From assembly GCA_934047225.1 (NCBI GenBank), contig OW203997.1:7922417-7986416 (forward strand): a DNA stretch of 64,000 nt. Direction: 5' to 3'. Shown in pieces: positions 1 through 11,125 of this stretch. The notes below the pieces were generated by a model, which made no database searches, was not told the DNA's origin, and saw only the letters and a program-made list of their open reading frames with translations. A program made the translations under genes and the position numbers. The DNA comes from Ypsolopha sequella (Eukaryota; Arthropoda; Insecta; Lepidoptera; Ypsolophidae). Numbering within the stretch: the stretch's first letter is position 1; each line of letters begins with the position of its first letter.

Positions 1-207
1 TGTGGCAAGTGGCATCCTTTCTTCCGGAAAACTAAACTGGATGAGCTAACGGACCCAGCTATATATAGCTCTGTCTCTTTCTTAAATACGATTGAAATTT
101 CGCACGAAGATCACACGTTTTGAAACGTAGCCCTAATGTGCTTATCTAGAAATATTCGCAGATGACATTATTTATGGTATTATTAATATAATTTTACTTG
201 TAACCAG

Positions 208-3200
208 ATGCTGTCGGTCCGTCGATCGCTGACGGAAGTGCTCCTAGAGGTGACGGACAAGGAAATCCTAACGGTATGCCAGGACGAACTCCAGCGATAT
301 ACCGCACTGCAAGGTATTACCACTCTTATTGGCACCACTACCCGCCGTGTGAAAACTGTGACATTACCCTACAAAACTGTGATATTGTGTCTTATTTATA
401 TGCTAATAAAGTCTTATTTCAGATGCAAGATGAGTGAATACATTGGTGTGTTTTAATGTTGGTTTTATTTATATGGTTATAAAGCTTCGCGTCTCAACGC
501 TATGAAGGCTAGCAAGTCGAAGGCTCTGGCTTCTATCGCCAGCGGACTCGGTAAGTTGATTTCTTGCTTATACATTGACGCTTAAATATCGCAAGGGCTG
601 GCAGGACGTCATGTAAAGACAGCAATCTATAATGAATTGGGTGAATTTTCGTCTGTTTAGCCACTTGGCGATATTGGTGCGTTTGATAATGTATTTGGTG
701 GTTTTAATTGCCTAACGTAAAATTTTATCGGATATCAGGCCACCATATACGTTATTAACATTTTCCATTTCAGCGTATCATGAAAAAAAAACGTAATAAA
801 ACTGCAAAAGCATTAGTTTGCACTGTACATTGTTAAAATGGATATTAATTGGTAAGAATTCTGCTCAAATTACTATGTGTATTTGTAAAATCGTGGACCA
901 CTAGATAGATTTGTCTATAGTATCGACGACGGATATCCGATTCGCCTTGATTGTATTGTCGATGTGTGTAGGTGTGTGAGGCGTGTGTCACGATCGTGCA
1001 TGTGTGTGTGCAGGGCTGGGTGCGTACGAGAGCAGTAGCGAGGGCAGCGACGAAGATGATGAACCGAACGATATCACAGATCAACAGTTGCAGGTAAAAC
1101 TACACACAGTAGCCGGCAGTAAGTAATGCATATCGGCTATCTTCGGTTTCGTAGAGCGCCGTCTCTGTCACCGGAAGTGCTTTGTGTGTCAGAGATGACG
1201 CTACGATACGGTGTGCATTATTTACAGTACCAGGCCATTTGAAGGTCGCATCGTGCTTTAAAAAGAGATACTCGGCTAGCTTCGGCTACCTTCGGCTTTG
1301 TAGAGCGTCATCTCTGTCACACGAAACACTAACAGTCCGGTATCTATTAGGAGCTGCTAAAACTTGTTTTATGATTTTTTTTTAGAAATCAAAACAAAAA
1401 GAAAACATGTAGGTAAAAGACAACATATATATGTACTATGTATGTTAATTTATTTATTTTAATAAAAAGCTATTTTTATTTCCAACCAAATAACAAAATA
1501 CAAAAAACTAATAGATATGTCATGTGTCATTTTACCTCTCCGTGTCATTTTACTAATCAGATTCTAAATTCTCAATTCCTTCCATATCGTCATCTCTGTC
1601 ACTATCCCCCGTATTTATCACCATCCTATCAGTATAATTGTCTAAATAATGTTCAGTTCTTCGATATATTCATAAAACAAGTTTTAGCAGCTCCTAATAG
1701 ATACCGGACTGTTAGTGTTTCGTGTGACAGAGATGACGCTCTACAAAGCCGAAGCTAGCCGAGTATCTCTTTTTAAAGCACGATGCGACCTTCAAATGGC
1801 CTGGTACTGTATTGCCGAGACCTGTAATATATTCAGTGTATAATATAACTTGGATAACAACTTTTTTTTTTTTTTTAATAATACACGAGTTGATGAAGCA
1901 TCTTATTGCTGTAGGCAGATCTTAAATACTTAGACATCTGATCTAAACGTCTCCTGAGGTCATTGAAAATGAACATTACATATTACATACTGCTTCACTT
2001 TTCTCTATAATGGACATTGTATGAATTCCAAAGGCATTTTGGGTAACATTTAGAGGTCCGATTTAGTAAAAATAAAAGCTCAATTGGCCAAATGTTATAG
2101 GAAATGCCGCTAGAATTAAAAACTGTCGAAAAGTTAACCAGCGGGTCTACCACGTAATTCTGATTTTCATCAACATCAACTTGAGATTGAAATTTGACGT
2201 GCGTGCGACGACGCCCGCCTAACATGCCATCTCTTATGCACTTGTTGAATTTCGCATGCGTTTGCTTAAGTTGATACAAATCAGAATTACGTGGTAGACC
2301 CGCTGTCTAATATTAAAATTCGAGTAACTTTCGTCGCCCTAGGCCGCAGCCTTTTCGATTTGTTTACATATCCAGAGCTGCCCAGTCAATTTAAATTCTG
2401 AGAAACCTGTCTCTATTTGTCTAAACAAAATAACACCGATATTTTTGTCAATAATATAACTTTTATTATCATCAATTCATGCCGTACCTGCGTCGGTCAG
2501 ACGTTAAACATCTAACCACCCCATTACATGACACATCGTAATGATATTCAATTGTGTCGATTCGGTGTAACAGGACTTATACTCTATCTCAATACAGGAA
2601 ATAATATGTGTAAACAACTTTATAACCTAAAAGTGATGAAATATGATGTAAAAAAGCATTTTTCTGTCTATGAATATATACATTTTAGTTTAAACTAATA
2701 AAAGTGAACTCACATACATTAATATGTTAAATTGTACAGCAAAAATTGCAGTTGAACATATATTTCATCACTTTTAGGTTATAAAGTTGTTTACAAATAT
2801 TATTTCCTGTATTGAAATAGAGTATAACTTATTTGACAGGACTCAAACTTTATTTTAAGCGTCCTGTCTTTTCATTTCTTTATCGAAATTGCAAGGACAG
2901 AACGCTAAAATTTAGTTAAGTCCTGTCAAATAAGTAAGTCGTGCTACACCGAATCGACACCACTTTCAACTATACTCGGTGCGTGTTAGTATTGCGATAG
3001 CGGTCATCCACCCCTTTTGTACCATATTGGCCCCGCTACTACAGTACTGTCGTACGTTACGCAGAACATATGGAATTATCGCTACCGCAAAAACGAGTAC
3101 AGTGGTAGAAGGGTGAATGACCTCTACCGCCATGCTAACGCGCACTTAATATACCAGGAGCTCATAAAACGCAAGCGGTTGGAGTTCGAGCGGACGTCGC

Positions 3201-6200
3201 GGGAGATAGAGGCTGAGGTGAGGCGCGCAGAGCAGCGGGAGGCGGCCGAGAACGCAGAGGGGGACGAGCGGGAGGGAAGGCACGGCACACCGGACAAGAG
3301 GCGGCGAGAGTCTAGTGAGTACCGGTATACCTCAGTAGTAGGACGCTGTACTCACGATCTTGGGACCCGGATTCGTACCCGAAGGGTGCCAAATAGGACC
3401 CTATTACCAAGCATCCACTGTCTGTCGGTCTGCCCGTCTGTCACTGGGGTCTACAGCTTCAGCCGTTACAGGTAGCCAGTTGAAATTTTCACACAATACG
3501 TGTTACTATGGCCCCTGTGACAGCAAATCAATAATTATCATGCATGTCCAACCCCTGATCTCCGAAAAATATAAAAAATATCATGGTAATAGGTGATCGA
3601 TCACGTAAAGATTACAGGAAAATGTACCGCTTAAAATATTAGGGTTCCGTACTAAGCGGGAGCCGCGAATTGTTTGTCAGGCGCTACCATTTTAGCGGCT
3701 TGTTTGTGTCGCCTTATTCTTTATTTTACACACACGGAAATATAAACATAAACAAAATTACAGCGAAAAAAGATGCACATTGGCGAGCTTATTTCTAAAC
3801 AGAGATTTCTGACAGCAAAACCATCATAATAGGAAAAAGTAACGTAAACGAAGTAATCATACAGGTGTACACCTTTGACTAAAGCATAAGGGAAGACACG
3901 GTACCGGGCCTCGATAAGTGTCAGAGCAAAACTAAGACAAATTTACTCAGTACGCTCTAGTCGCTCGCGGAACGTCTTGGAGGTTAGCTGTGCTTTCTAC
4001 CCGAGTGATTATTGTTGTTTTACGCTGAAAATGCCTGATGCGCTTTTGATAAGTGCAAAACTTACTACATGAAATGTTATAAACATGATAGAGTCACATA
4101 TCATGCGTAAGTATGTCAGAAAGTCATTGCTTTTAATTATTTTTATTTAAAAGCCGAATATTTGACGGAGATCGACACGAGAGCGGCCATTTCAAAACAC
4201 AACCAGTTGAATGGTCCGAATAATTCTAGTACACTCCCCGCGGTGGCCTATTAGTTCAGCAGGAGAGGGGAGACGGGTTAGCGCTCTGCGCGATACGTAG
4301 ATTGGCCGACACCAACCAAGCTCATCGCAGGTATTTGCGCCGTTTTTGAGTAGAGATTGTGTGACGGTAGCCGGTCTTCCCTTATGATTTAGTCAAAGGT
4401 GTGCACATATAAGAAAAACACAAAGGATTATACAAGTACCCATAAGGCTAATTACAAAATAAAAATTTATATCAATACTTACTATAAATACAATCTATAA
4501 AATATTATAAATATACATAAACATAAATATATATAATATTTATCTATTCAGATTGTGAGAGGTAGTGTTCTGAGGCTATGCGAATTTTATTTTTGTCACT
4601 GTCACACCAAGCGAAAAAACGCGCAGTGCGGAGGGCGAAAGGGAAAAAAGTTGGTTTTATATTTTATAAAAAAAAAACTAAAATAGCTAGCAAAATTTCC
4701 AAAATCAAATATCTAGATATGGTTAAAACCCATTTATTAAAATATAATTGAGTTCTGTACATGGTTTCTATTCGTCAAACGAGGAGAAAAAGTGTGTTTG
4801 TATATCTCTATCAACAATTATTTCTATCGAGAAAAATGTATACAAACCCGTTTTCCAAAAACAAAACCCTAGATTAGGTATATAGTCAAAATGCATATAC
4901 TAGCAATTTATTGAAATTTTTCGTATATTTCATGAAATACACAGCAAAGAAGCACCCGTATTTTTTTACATATCGCCTTAAAGAAACCGATAGTAAGACA
5001 GTTGCGATTGCGAATACTATGTGGAAGAGCATTCCATAGTTGGACTGATGGACACTGCACAGGTGTTATGTATAGGGGTTTTAAGGAGGGAGCAAGTCCT
5101 GGAACGTAAGGGTCTATGCCTGGGCCCTGGAGATCAAAAACTCAAAACGTTCACGAAGGTAAGCCAGAGAAAGTGGATTATTAATTATATAAAGAGATGG
5201 GACAAAGTGTGAACATTGCGGCGAAGACGGATTGGTAACCAATTTAATTCTTAATTTTGCTATGATATCTATACAACGTGTAACAGAAAGGTGTAACCAT
5301 ATTTGAAGAGCTTATTCAGTCAATGTTATAGCACAACTTTTACTATGGAGCCAACTCTGAAATCTCGAAAAAAAAATCTGCCGTTCCACACATTTCGGCC
5401 GAGCGGCATTGCATTTTTCTATGAAACAGGTTTTTTTTTTTTTTTTTTGAGATACGGAGTTTTTTTCACAGTAAAAGTTGTTTTATACCATTACGAATCT
5501 TATCATGGAAATGGATGGCATTTAGGACGAACTGTTTTTGAAGATTTAATTTTTATAATCAAACTGAAAATAAAAACAAAATTTAATACGTAGATATAAA
5601 ACCTTGACATCAACTTTAAAAAAAAAACAAATCATTGAATTAGAGGAATTATGAACTCATGAATCTGTAAGAAAACTTCAGCAATTTCATAGGTAAAAAC
5701 TTATTATTTAAATTTTGTACGTCGCTTGTACAACGGACCGTAGTTTGCCTCTGGGCATTCTTGGACTGTCGCGGGAGAAAGGGGGGGTTCCCAGGGAATA
5801 TAACGCAGGTGATAGCTAACTTCTCCCACGCGTACTTGGTCGGCAGGGTAGAGTAGAGAGCTAAGTGCAAGTTGCCTATCGAATAACTTTACTATCACAT
5901 GAATCGAGTTAAGCCGGGTCTCCAGCGCGTGTTTTGCCCTACACACTATACGTAAAAACGTCTACACAAAATATTGTTTCGCTTTACATTTTTGATGATA
6001 GGCATGCAGGAGACCTGGCTTATCAGCAAAGATATTTTATATAGACGTTTTTGTGTAGTCTGCAGGGCAAAACACGCGCTGGAGACCCGCAGGGTTATTA
6101 CGTATCTTGCAAACAATAAGCAATCGATAAAAATTGCGCAGTTGATGTGTCAAAAGTCAATTTCTTAATAAGAAAAGTAACTTTTGACACATTAATTGCA

Positions 6201-8815
6201 CAAATTTTGTCGATTGCTTACTGTTTGCAAGATACGTAATAAGCCATCCGGCTAAACTCGATTCAAGCTGTATAAAGTTATTCGATAGGCAACTCGCGCT
6301 TAGCTCTTGGTCTCTTTAGTGATATAATTCATTTTAGTACCTATTTATAACAAGTTTTTCGTTTGAGTTAAATGGTCGTTTTTCCAAAAAAATTATACTT
6401 CAACAGAACTCTGATACTAGGGCCGTAGCAACAAAATGGTGACTGAGACAAAAAATGTCAAACATGTTATGTAAACATTGATCGGAGTCTGATCTGATAA
6501 CATTGTAAAGATTACATGATAAGATTAGCGAGAAATTATAGTGTTATTATAGTGATTATAGAAGTTTAAATACCGTAGGGGAACATTTAATCAACATTTA
6601 TTCAATAGAAATTTGTAATTTTTTTTTGTCCTAGGTGTACGCTGAAAAACAGCGCTGTTAGTTTTTTTTTATCTAGCAGCACAGCTGAGCGTGCCACCTG
6701 TTGCCAAAAAGAATTGTATTTCTTTTAAGTTTGTTTATTTTAAATTTAGTTCGTAAGTTTGTCTTTTAATTTTTATATGTGTGTACACTTCATTGTTACG
6801 CATTTTTTTTGGCAATAAATCTGTTTTCTTTCTTTCAAAAACATTTGTGTTCGGTTCGACCTGCGTGCTTCGGAAGGCACGTTAAGAGCGGTTTCTCAGC
6901 CGGATTGTGAAAAACCCGCCTTTTTCTAATTAATCGAAACAGAACACATACATTCAAAATTCACTCAATAGTTATTCAACAAAACCTTATTACCTATGTA
7001 TTGTGTATGCTGCCATCGCAAAGTTTATGGTATGGCAGCATACGAGATGCTCTTAAGAGCGGTTTCGCAGCTGGATTGCGAAAAACCCGCCTTTTTTTAA
7101 TTAATCGAAACAAAACACTTAAATTCAAAATTCACTCAATAGTTATTCAACAATACCATGTACTGTGTATGCTGCCATTGCAAAGCTTCCATTTGTTTCT
7201 GTAAATTAGAATTTAATGTAATAAGGTTTTGTTGAATAACTATTAAGTGTATTTTGAATTTAAAAGTGTTCTGTTTAGATGAATTAGAAAAAAGCGGGTT
7301 TTTTTACAATCCGGCTGAGAAATCGCTCTTATGGCAATGATTTCGAAATCTTCATTGTCTTAAGGCCGCTCCACATTCTCGGTGAGACTCTCGCCTGAAG
7401 GGGACAAAGCTATATGAAACGCAATAGTCTCTCCTTTACTCATATAGATTTTTCCCTTTCATAGCGAGTCTCGCATAAAATGTGGAGCGGCCTTTAGGCT
7501 GTGTCCTTATTTGTGCCCGAAGTACGGCCATTATTACGTCCCTAGTGTGATGGGCCTGGTAGTGACACCCTTCACGCTGGGACGTAAAATAATCGTCGGT
7601 GAAACATGGGTGTGACTTTTATTTCACAGTCCATACTCCAAGAACCCCTCAGGGATTTCAAGTTGTGACAATGTATGAATATCTTTGGAAATATTATAAT
7701 GCTGACACACATTTGTCGCGTTTAACACCATGCATCGCCCGCAGCGATGAACTGTGCAACGGTTTGCGGCGATGGATGTGTGATAAACGACCATGTTTTA
7801 CCTGTCAAAATGATAGATAACATGCAGAGCCACAAACTTATTTCTAGTGAGCCAAATTAAAATGGTTTCTTTATTCACTGACAGTCTTCGCCACCTGAAC
7901 AGATAAGTTTGTGGCTTGTATACGAATACGATGCAGAGAGCATCGGATGATTATCAAAGTGTCGTTTATAACTCTTTGCAACCCGTTGCACACTTCATCG
8001 CTGCGGGCAATGCGTGCGTGTTAAACGCTACAAATGTGATTTTACGATTTACAGGATCTTCAGCCACTCCGCCTCCTATGGACGGTGAAACCCCAGAAAA
8101 ACTACCAGAACGTCGTCAGTCCAAAGACAAGAGAAACAATCACAAATCCATGGACAAAGTTGACGGCATCAAGCGATTAGACAGTATTCCCGAAGAGAAA
8201 TCCAAAAAATCAAGCAAACGAGACCGCACCCCGAGCTCTCACTCGAAAGAAAACAGTAAAAAGAAAGAAACATCAAGTTCTTCCAGCGACTCAGAAGGAG
8301 ATTCACCTTCAAGCAGCAGCTCTGAAAGCGAACAGGAAGCCAAAATAGAAGAAAGAAAATCAAAGAAGCGCAAGCGCCGTAGCTCAAGCGAGAGCGTGTC
8401 ACAAAAGAAATCTAAAAAGCAAAAGAAAGACAAATCACACAAATACGACGACAAAGAATACAAATCTAAACGTCACGACGATCGTGATAAATCGAAAAGG
8501 AAAGACGATTACTACGAGAAATCGCACAAACGCAGCAGTCGGGACTACGAGAGATCGCACAAAGACAAGTATAGGGACGACTCGGATGAAGATAGACGTC
8601 GGAGACGGTCGAAACGTTCGCGTTCAACGAGCTACTCCCGGAAAAGTTCGAGGGCCCGCGACGGTTCGGAGGAGTACCGACGCCGGCGCGACAAGCGGTC
8701 GTACGATCGGGATCGGTCGCACGATCGATCGAGTCGCTCCGACAAGTACGATAGGTATGAGCGGTCTAGGGACCACGACCGGCGCACGCGCAGCCGCTCC
8801 CGACACCGCCGATGA
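208..8815 (+). CDS. PNISR: PNISR-like SR-rich nuclear protein, C-terminal exons (5' end outside window)
   Basis: Five coding exons are read as 208-313, 485-550, 1014-1093, 3158-3314 and 8055-8815; phases agree at every junction and all introns are GT-AG. The first contains SLTEVLLEVTDKE, like the LLTEILLDVTDEE block of vertebrate PNISR. The next two give KALASIASGLGLGAYESSSE, matching PNISR's SALASLTGLGGLGGYGS-type segment. Exon four is a charged coiled-coil stretch (ELIKRKRLEFER). The last exon encodes about 250 residues of Ser/Arg/Lys/Asp-rich low-complexity sequence ending SRSRHRR. PNISR proteins are nuclear-speckle SR-related proteins linked to pre-mRNA processing. The ATG at 208 is an internal Met directly after a splice acceptor, not the start. 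The large introns 3 and 4 carry many MITEs. The family call is firm for exons 1-4; the RS tail alone would be unspecific. Confidence 0.85.
1223..1811. repeat. Foldback element in PNISR intron
   Basis: Arms at 1223-1374 and 1671-1811 are near-perfect inverted copies (starting TACAGTACCAGGCCATTTG), separated by about 300 bp of AT-rich sequence. The left arm has an extra 12-bp CTTCGGCTAC-type duplication. No coding capacity is seen, so it reads as a non-autonomous foldback/MITE. Confidence 0.8.
2141..2303. repeat. MITE family A, copy 1
   Basis: A 163-bp element with TIRs GCGGGTCTACCACGTAATTC and its complement. A second copy in the opposite orientation is at 26911-27071, downstream of the transporter gene. 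It is non-coding. Confidence 0.8.
2554..2960. repeat. MITE family B, copy 1 (long, with inner palindrome)
   Basis: Ends are GTGTCGATTCGGTGTA and its complement. Inside are CTGTC-rich subterminal repeats (TTTGACAGGACT) and a second inverted pair, about 2567-2645 against 2757-2838, containing AACCTAAAAGTGATGAAATA. Shorter relatives are at 25378-25530, 42225-42360 and 43138-43272. The inner inverted pair looks like a separate insertion in this copy only. Confidence 0.75.
3345..3660. repeat. Fragment of dispersed repeat with 'CTGTCTGTC...GGTTCCGTAC' signature
   Basis: The stretch has a pyrimidine-rich CTGTCTGTCGGTCTGCCCGTC run followed by TTGAAATTTTCACA and, at 3644, AGGGTTCCGTACT. Related pieces lie at 12510-13215, 51480-51830, 52974-53100 and 53735-53790. 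The family seems common in Lepidoptera; its class cannot be assigned from here. Confidence 0.55.
3862..4408. repeat. Non-autonomous TIR element in PNISR intron 4
   Basis: Ends match as inverted repeats: GTGTACACCTTTGACTAAA, with a following CATAAGGGAAGAC, at the left and the complement at the right. The interior (~480 bp) contains no ORF. The sequence from 4409 to 5271 is AT-rich intron in which nothing could be recognised. Confidence 0.75.
5272..5495. repeat. MITE family C, truncated copy
   Basis: Starts ACAACGTGTAACAGAAAGG and runs through CATTTCGGCCGAGCGGCATT to an inner inverted motif (AGTAAAAGTTGTTTTATACC). The right TIR is missing. The complete copy is at 52157-52422. Confidence 0.75.
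5858..6306. repeat. Foldback element, right arm interrupted by a smaller MITE
   Basis: The left arm (5858 to about 5975, GAGCTAAGTGCAAGTTGCC) is repeated inverted in two blocks, about 6045-6090 and 6242-6306. The gap between these blocks is the 6098-6241 palindrome, so the order of insertion is clear. Both arms share CTCCAGCGCGTGTTTTGCCC. Confidence 0.7.
6098..6241. repeat. Nested palindromic MITE
   Basis: Inverted arms TTACGTATCTTGCAAACA and complement, extending about 60 bp each, with an additional ACTTTTGACAC inner pair. It splits the right arm of the surrounding foldback element. Confidence 0.7.
6887..7333. repeat. Three copies of a ~120-bp unit (two direct, one inverted)
   Basis: Units at about 6887-7015, 7051-7180 and, inverted, 7215-7333 share TTAAGAGCGGTTTCKCAGC, AAAACCCGCCTTTTT and CACTCAATAGTTATTCAACA. 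Spacers read GTATGCTGCCAT. This may be a TIR element with one duplicated arm. The preceding 6640-6840 stretch ends in AATAAATCTG plus a pyrimidine tail and could be the 3' end of an old retrocopy. Confidence 0.6.
7363..7493. repeat. 131-bp MITE flanked by TTA
   Basis: TIRs AGGCCGCTCCACATT and complement are flanked on both sides by TTA (7360-7362 and 7494-7496). A 3-bp TTA/TAA duplication is typical of PIF/Harbinger elements, so this is a probable Harbinger-type MITE. Confidence 0.75.
7500..7690 (+). repeat. SINE-related body, 5' truncated
   Basis: Contains GTGCCCGAAGTACGG, AATAATCGTCGGTGAAA, a TTCACAGTCCATACT-type block and a final TCAAGTTGTGACAATG. The same order of blocks is seen at 24080-24240 (there behind a tRNA-like head), 41605-41770 and 54395-54520. 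Confidence 0.55.
7708..8038. repeat. Foldback element abutting the last PNISR exon
   Basis: Terminal arms CACATTTGTCGCGTTTAAC and complement (ending 8038), plus an inner pair around CAGAGCCACAAACTTAT. A related, left-truncated copy is at 20108-20330. Its right end lies only 16 bp before the 3' splice site at 8054/8055. Confidence 0.75.
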
Positions 8816-9531
8816 GGTTACCTCGCTAGCAGGTTGTATTACTTTACACTTTTAAATAACTTTGCTTTTCCGCGAGTTCCCTACAGATGATTAGCAATCA
8901 ATTTAAGAGTGAGATTTGTTTCATATTTTTTTTATACTAATCCTTAAGCATTATTGTAAATATAATTTATTCAGAACTAAATTCGGGCCAGGGTGCTGAT
9001 GGGTCAAGAAAAATACTAGAAAATATGAAAACCTAACTTTTTCATAGGTTACTGTAGTCATACCTTTTCTTTTTAAGTCCTCATAAAAAGCATACATCAT
9101 TATTTCCACTATGTATTTTTCAGTTATTGGGAATATTTTGGGACTTACTCATCAGTAACCTGTGTTAATATTTTTATTAGCCTGACCCTGAAAACTTAAA
9201 TGTTATTATTACAAATGACTATTAGTAATTTAGATAGATATTTGTACCTGATTGTGGAATGATACGAATGAAGGACTTACAACTTATATTAAATATAATT
9301 GCGTAACATGTAAATCTTTTTTTTTTTTGTATTATTCATTTGTATCATTTTACACATAAGTCTGAGGGCTGTGATATATTATTTTCTTCTTTTTCTCTTA
9401 CAGATGGTGACGGCCGTAGAGATTGCATCAAGTGTAAATATTCTAGTGATTTGTGTATAGTATTTAAATGTACACTAGCTTTGAAGAATTCCTCCATTAA
9501 ACATTTTACCTGCTGATTGCTTTGTTGTTTT

Positions 9532-9537
9532 AATAAA
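9532..9537 (+). terminator. Candidate poly(A) signal of PNISR
   Basis: First AATAAA downstream of the stop codon at 8813-8815, giving a 3' UTR of about 720 bp. The interval holds no ORF or repeat of note. Confidence 0.5.
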
Positions 9538-9686
9538 CATCCAAGCACCTACCCCAAGTATAAAGGTCTATGTACACGCTAAGCCAGTTACTAGCTCAGC
9601 GTGTAGAGGGGTCTTAGGAGGAAGAAATTACAAAAAAATATGGATAAGGTCATAAGAAATATGGACTGAAGTATGTATAAATGCAT

Positions 9687-9692
9687 TTTATT
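9687..9692 (-). terminator. Candidate poly(A) signal of NUS1
   Basis: AATAAA on the minus strand (TTTATT on plus) about 480 bp beyond the NUS1 stop codon. It and the PNISR signal would leave roughly 150 bp between the two convergent transcripts. Confidence 0.4.
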
Positions 9693-10172
9693 CTACTTAC
9701 AGTAGCTTTTACTATAATTTTTTTTAAAGTAACGTGAAAATTGCGCAAGTAACAATAAATTGGTATTCAATGTCCATTGCCTTTTTTATCTTCAGATGAC
9801 ATTTTAGCCCTCATAGAATTCCAGCATGGATCATAAAATCAGCATTATTAAATTTGGAATCACTGTATTGGCACATTAATTTATGACAAATATACATTAT
9901 GAAATAGTCAATACAATCATTATTTAGATGTCAATTTAATACTGCTTTGTGCTTTTAACAGGCTAGTTGGATTGGACATAGTTGCTACGATAGAAAGCTA
10001 CTTCTATAAGATAAATTAAGTTCAGTAGTCACAATTCAATTGCTTCTCCGATGTCTTAAAACCTTAAATACACAAAATTCTTTACAATATGACATTAGCA
10101 TAAATATACCAATAAATTACTTATGTACTTACTTAGGCCTATTGTACAAACACATTTCCACAAATAAATTAC

Positions 10173-11125
10173 TCATTTGCCAAACCTTTGATCACATTTG
10201 TTATACTTATAAAGAGCACCTAAGTAACTTTCAACACTTAAATTATTATCTACAGAAAGCTGTACAAATTCTGTGAGCCGTATCTGCCACGGTAACAAGC
10301 CGTGTGAGCAACATAAAGGGCCCGTGTATAGTACTAAATCTGGGTCTGGAATGGAAGGGTATACTAAAGATAGGGCTTTGTCTAGTTCTTGTGCAGTGAA
10401 CTCATTAGAACTACTTTCACATGGGATTACATTGTCAGCAATATCTCTTATACACTGGGCAATTTTTGGCCGTCCATCTTTTTGGCTAAATATGTTAACG
10501 ATGACTGTATGAGCCTGTGCTCCGTTGGTGTATCCATTCAAATCTGGCATTTTTGACCATTTTATAAAACCTGGAATTCCTTTTTTCCGTCTCTCTACTT
10601 CCAGGAATAACTTCTCTTCATTTTCCATGATGTCACCTGAAATAGCAAAATGTTAGCAACATCCTTCAGCAGTCATACAAAGCCATTATAATTTAAATAA
10701 AATTTTATTGTTTCTGCAGTTATTGATAACACTGCATTCTGATTCCGCCATCTGTAAGTATATTTTTGTCTGACCGGGGCTTGTTCTGAGGCAATAATAC
10801 TCTTAATAATTTGTATCTTTTTACCTGTGACGTCATAGAAGCTGACGTACGGTACTCCTACTAATAGGCTCCAAATGATGATGAAAGCCAGGTCACTCAA
10901 GGCATGACTTTCAGTGTCTGCTAGAATTACCAAGTGGTGCAACTTCTTTCGCAGGTGTGGCGCATTCTTTAATATCATCTGTATGTCAGATTTTGTCACT
11001 TCATCCTTGGGTAAATAGCACCGTTTAGTCCAAAACCGTCGGTGAACATCCTTCACAGCAACAAGTACGGTCAGCACCAAATGGACGAGGTTAAACAAAA
11101 ATTGTCGAAGTAATCTCGCAAGCAT
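10173..11125 (-). CDS. NUS1: NUS1/Nogo-B receptor homologue, cis-prenyltransferase subunit
   Basis: Two exons, 11125-10825 and 10636-10173, are joined across a 188-bp intron (CAG|GTAAAA donor, TTTCAG acceptor, phase 1), giving 254 aa. The N-terminus has one hydrophobic segment (about residues 8-25). VGVPYVSFYDVTGD corresponds to the ISYISVYDHQG block of human NUS1, and LPWQIRLTEFVQLS to LPWHIRLTEIVSLP. The chain ends QRFGK, the C-terminal RxG motif that contacts the catalytic DHDDS partner. NUS1 is the non-catalytic half of the ER dehydrodolichyl-diphosphate synthase that feeds N-glycosylation. It is slightly shorter than the human protein (293 aa), mostly at the N-terminus. The exon-1 frame stays open into the intron to 10673, so an unspliced reading would give a 150-aa product lacking the catalytic-like half. 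Confidence 0.93.

Noticed and set aside
208..456. 82-codon frame starting at ATG 208 as a complete small gene
   Set aside because: The ATG follows a splice acceptor (CAG at 205-207) and the peptide aligns with an internal PNISR segment; the codons after 313 are intron.
8169..8806. Several 60-77-codon minus-strand and +2 frames in the PNISR last exon
   Set aside because: Shadows of the highly biased SR/RS repeat coding sequence on plus.
10673..10824. NUS1 exon 1 running to the stop at 10673
   Set aside because: The conserved SFYDVTGD junction requires splicing at 10825/10824; the longer frame is intron that happens to be open.
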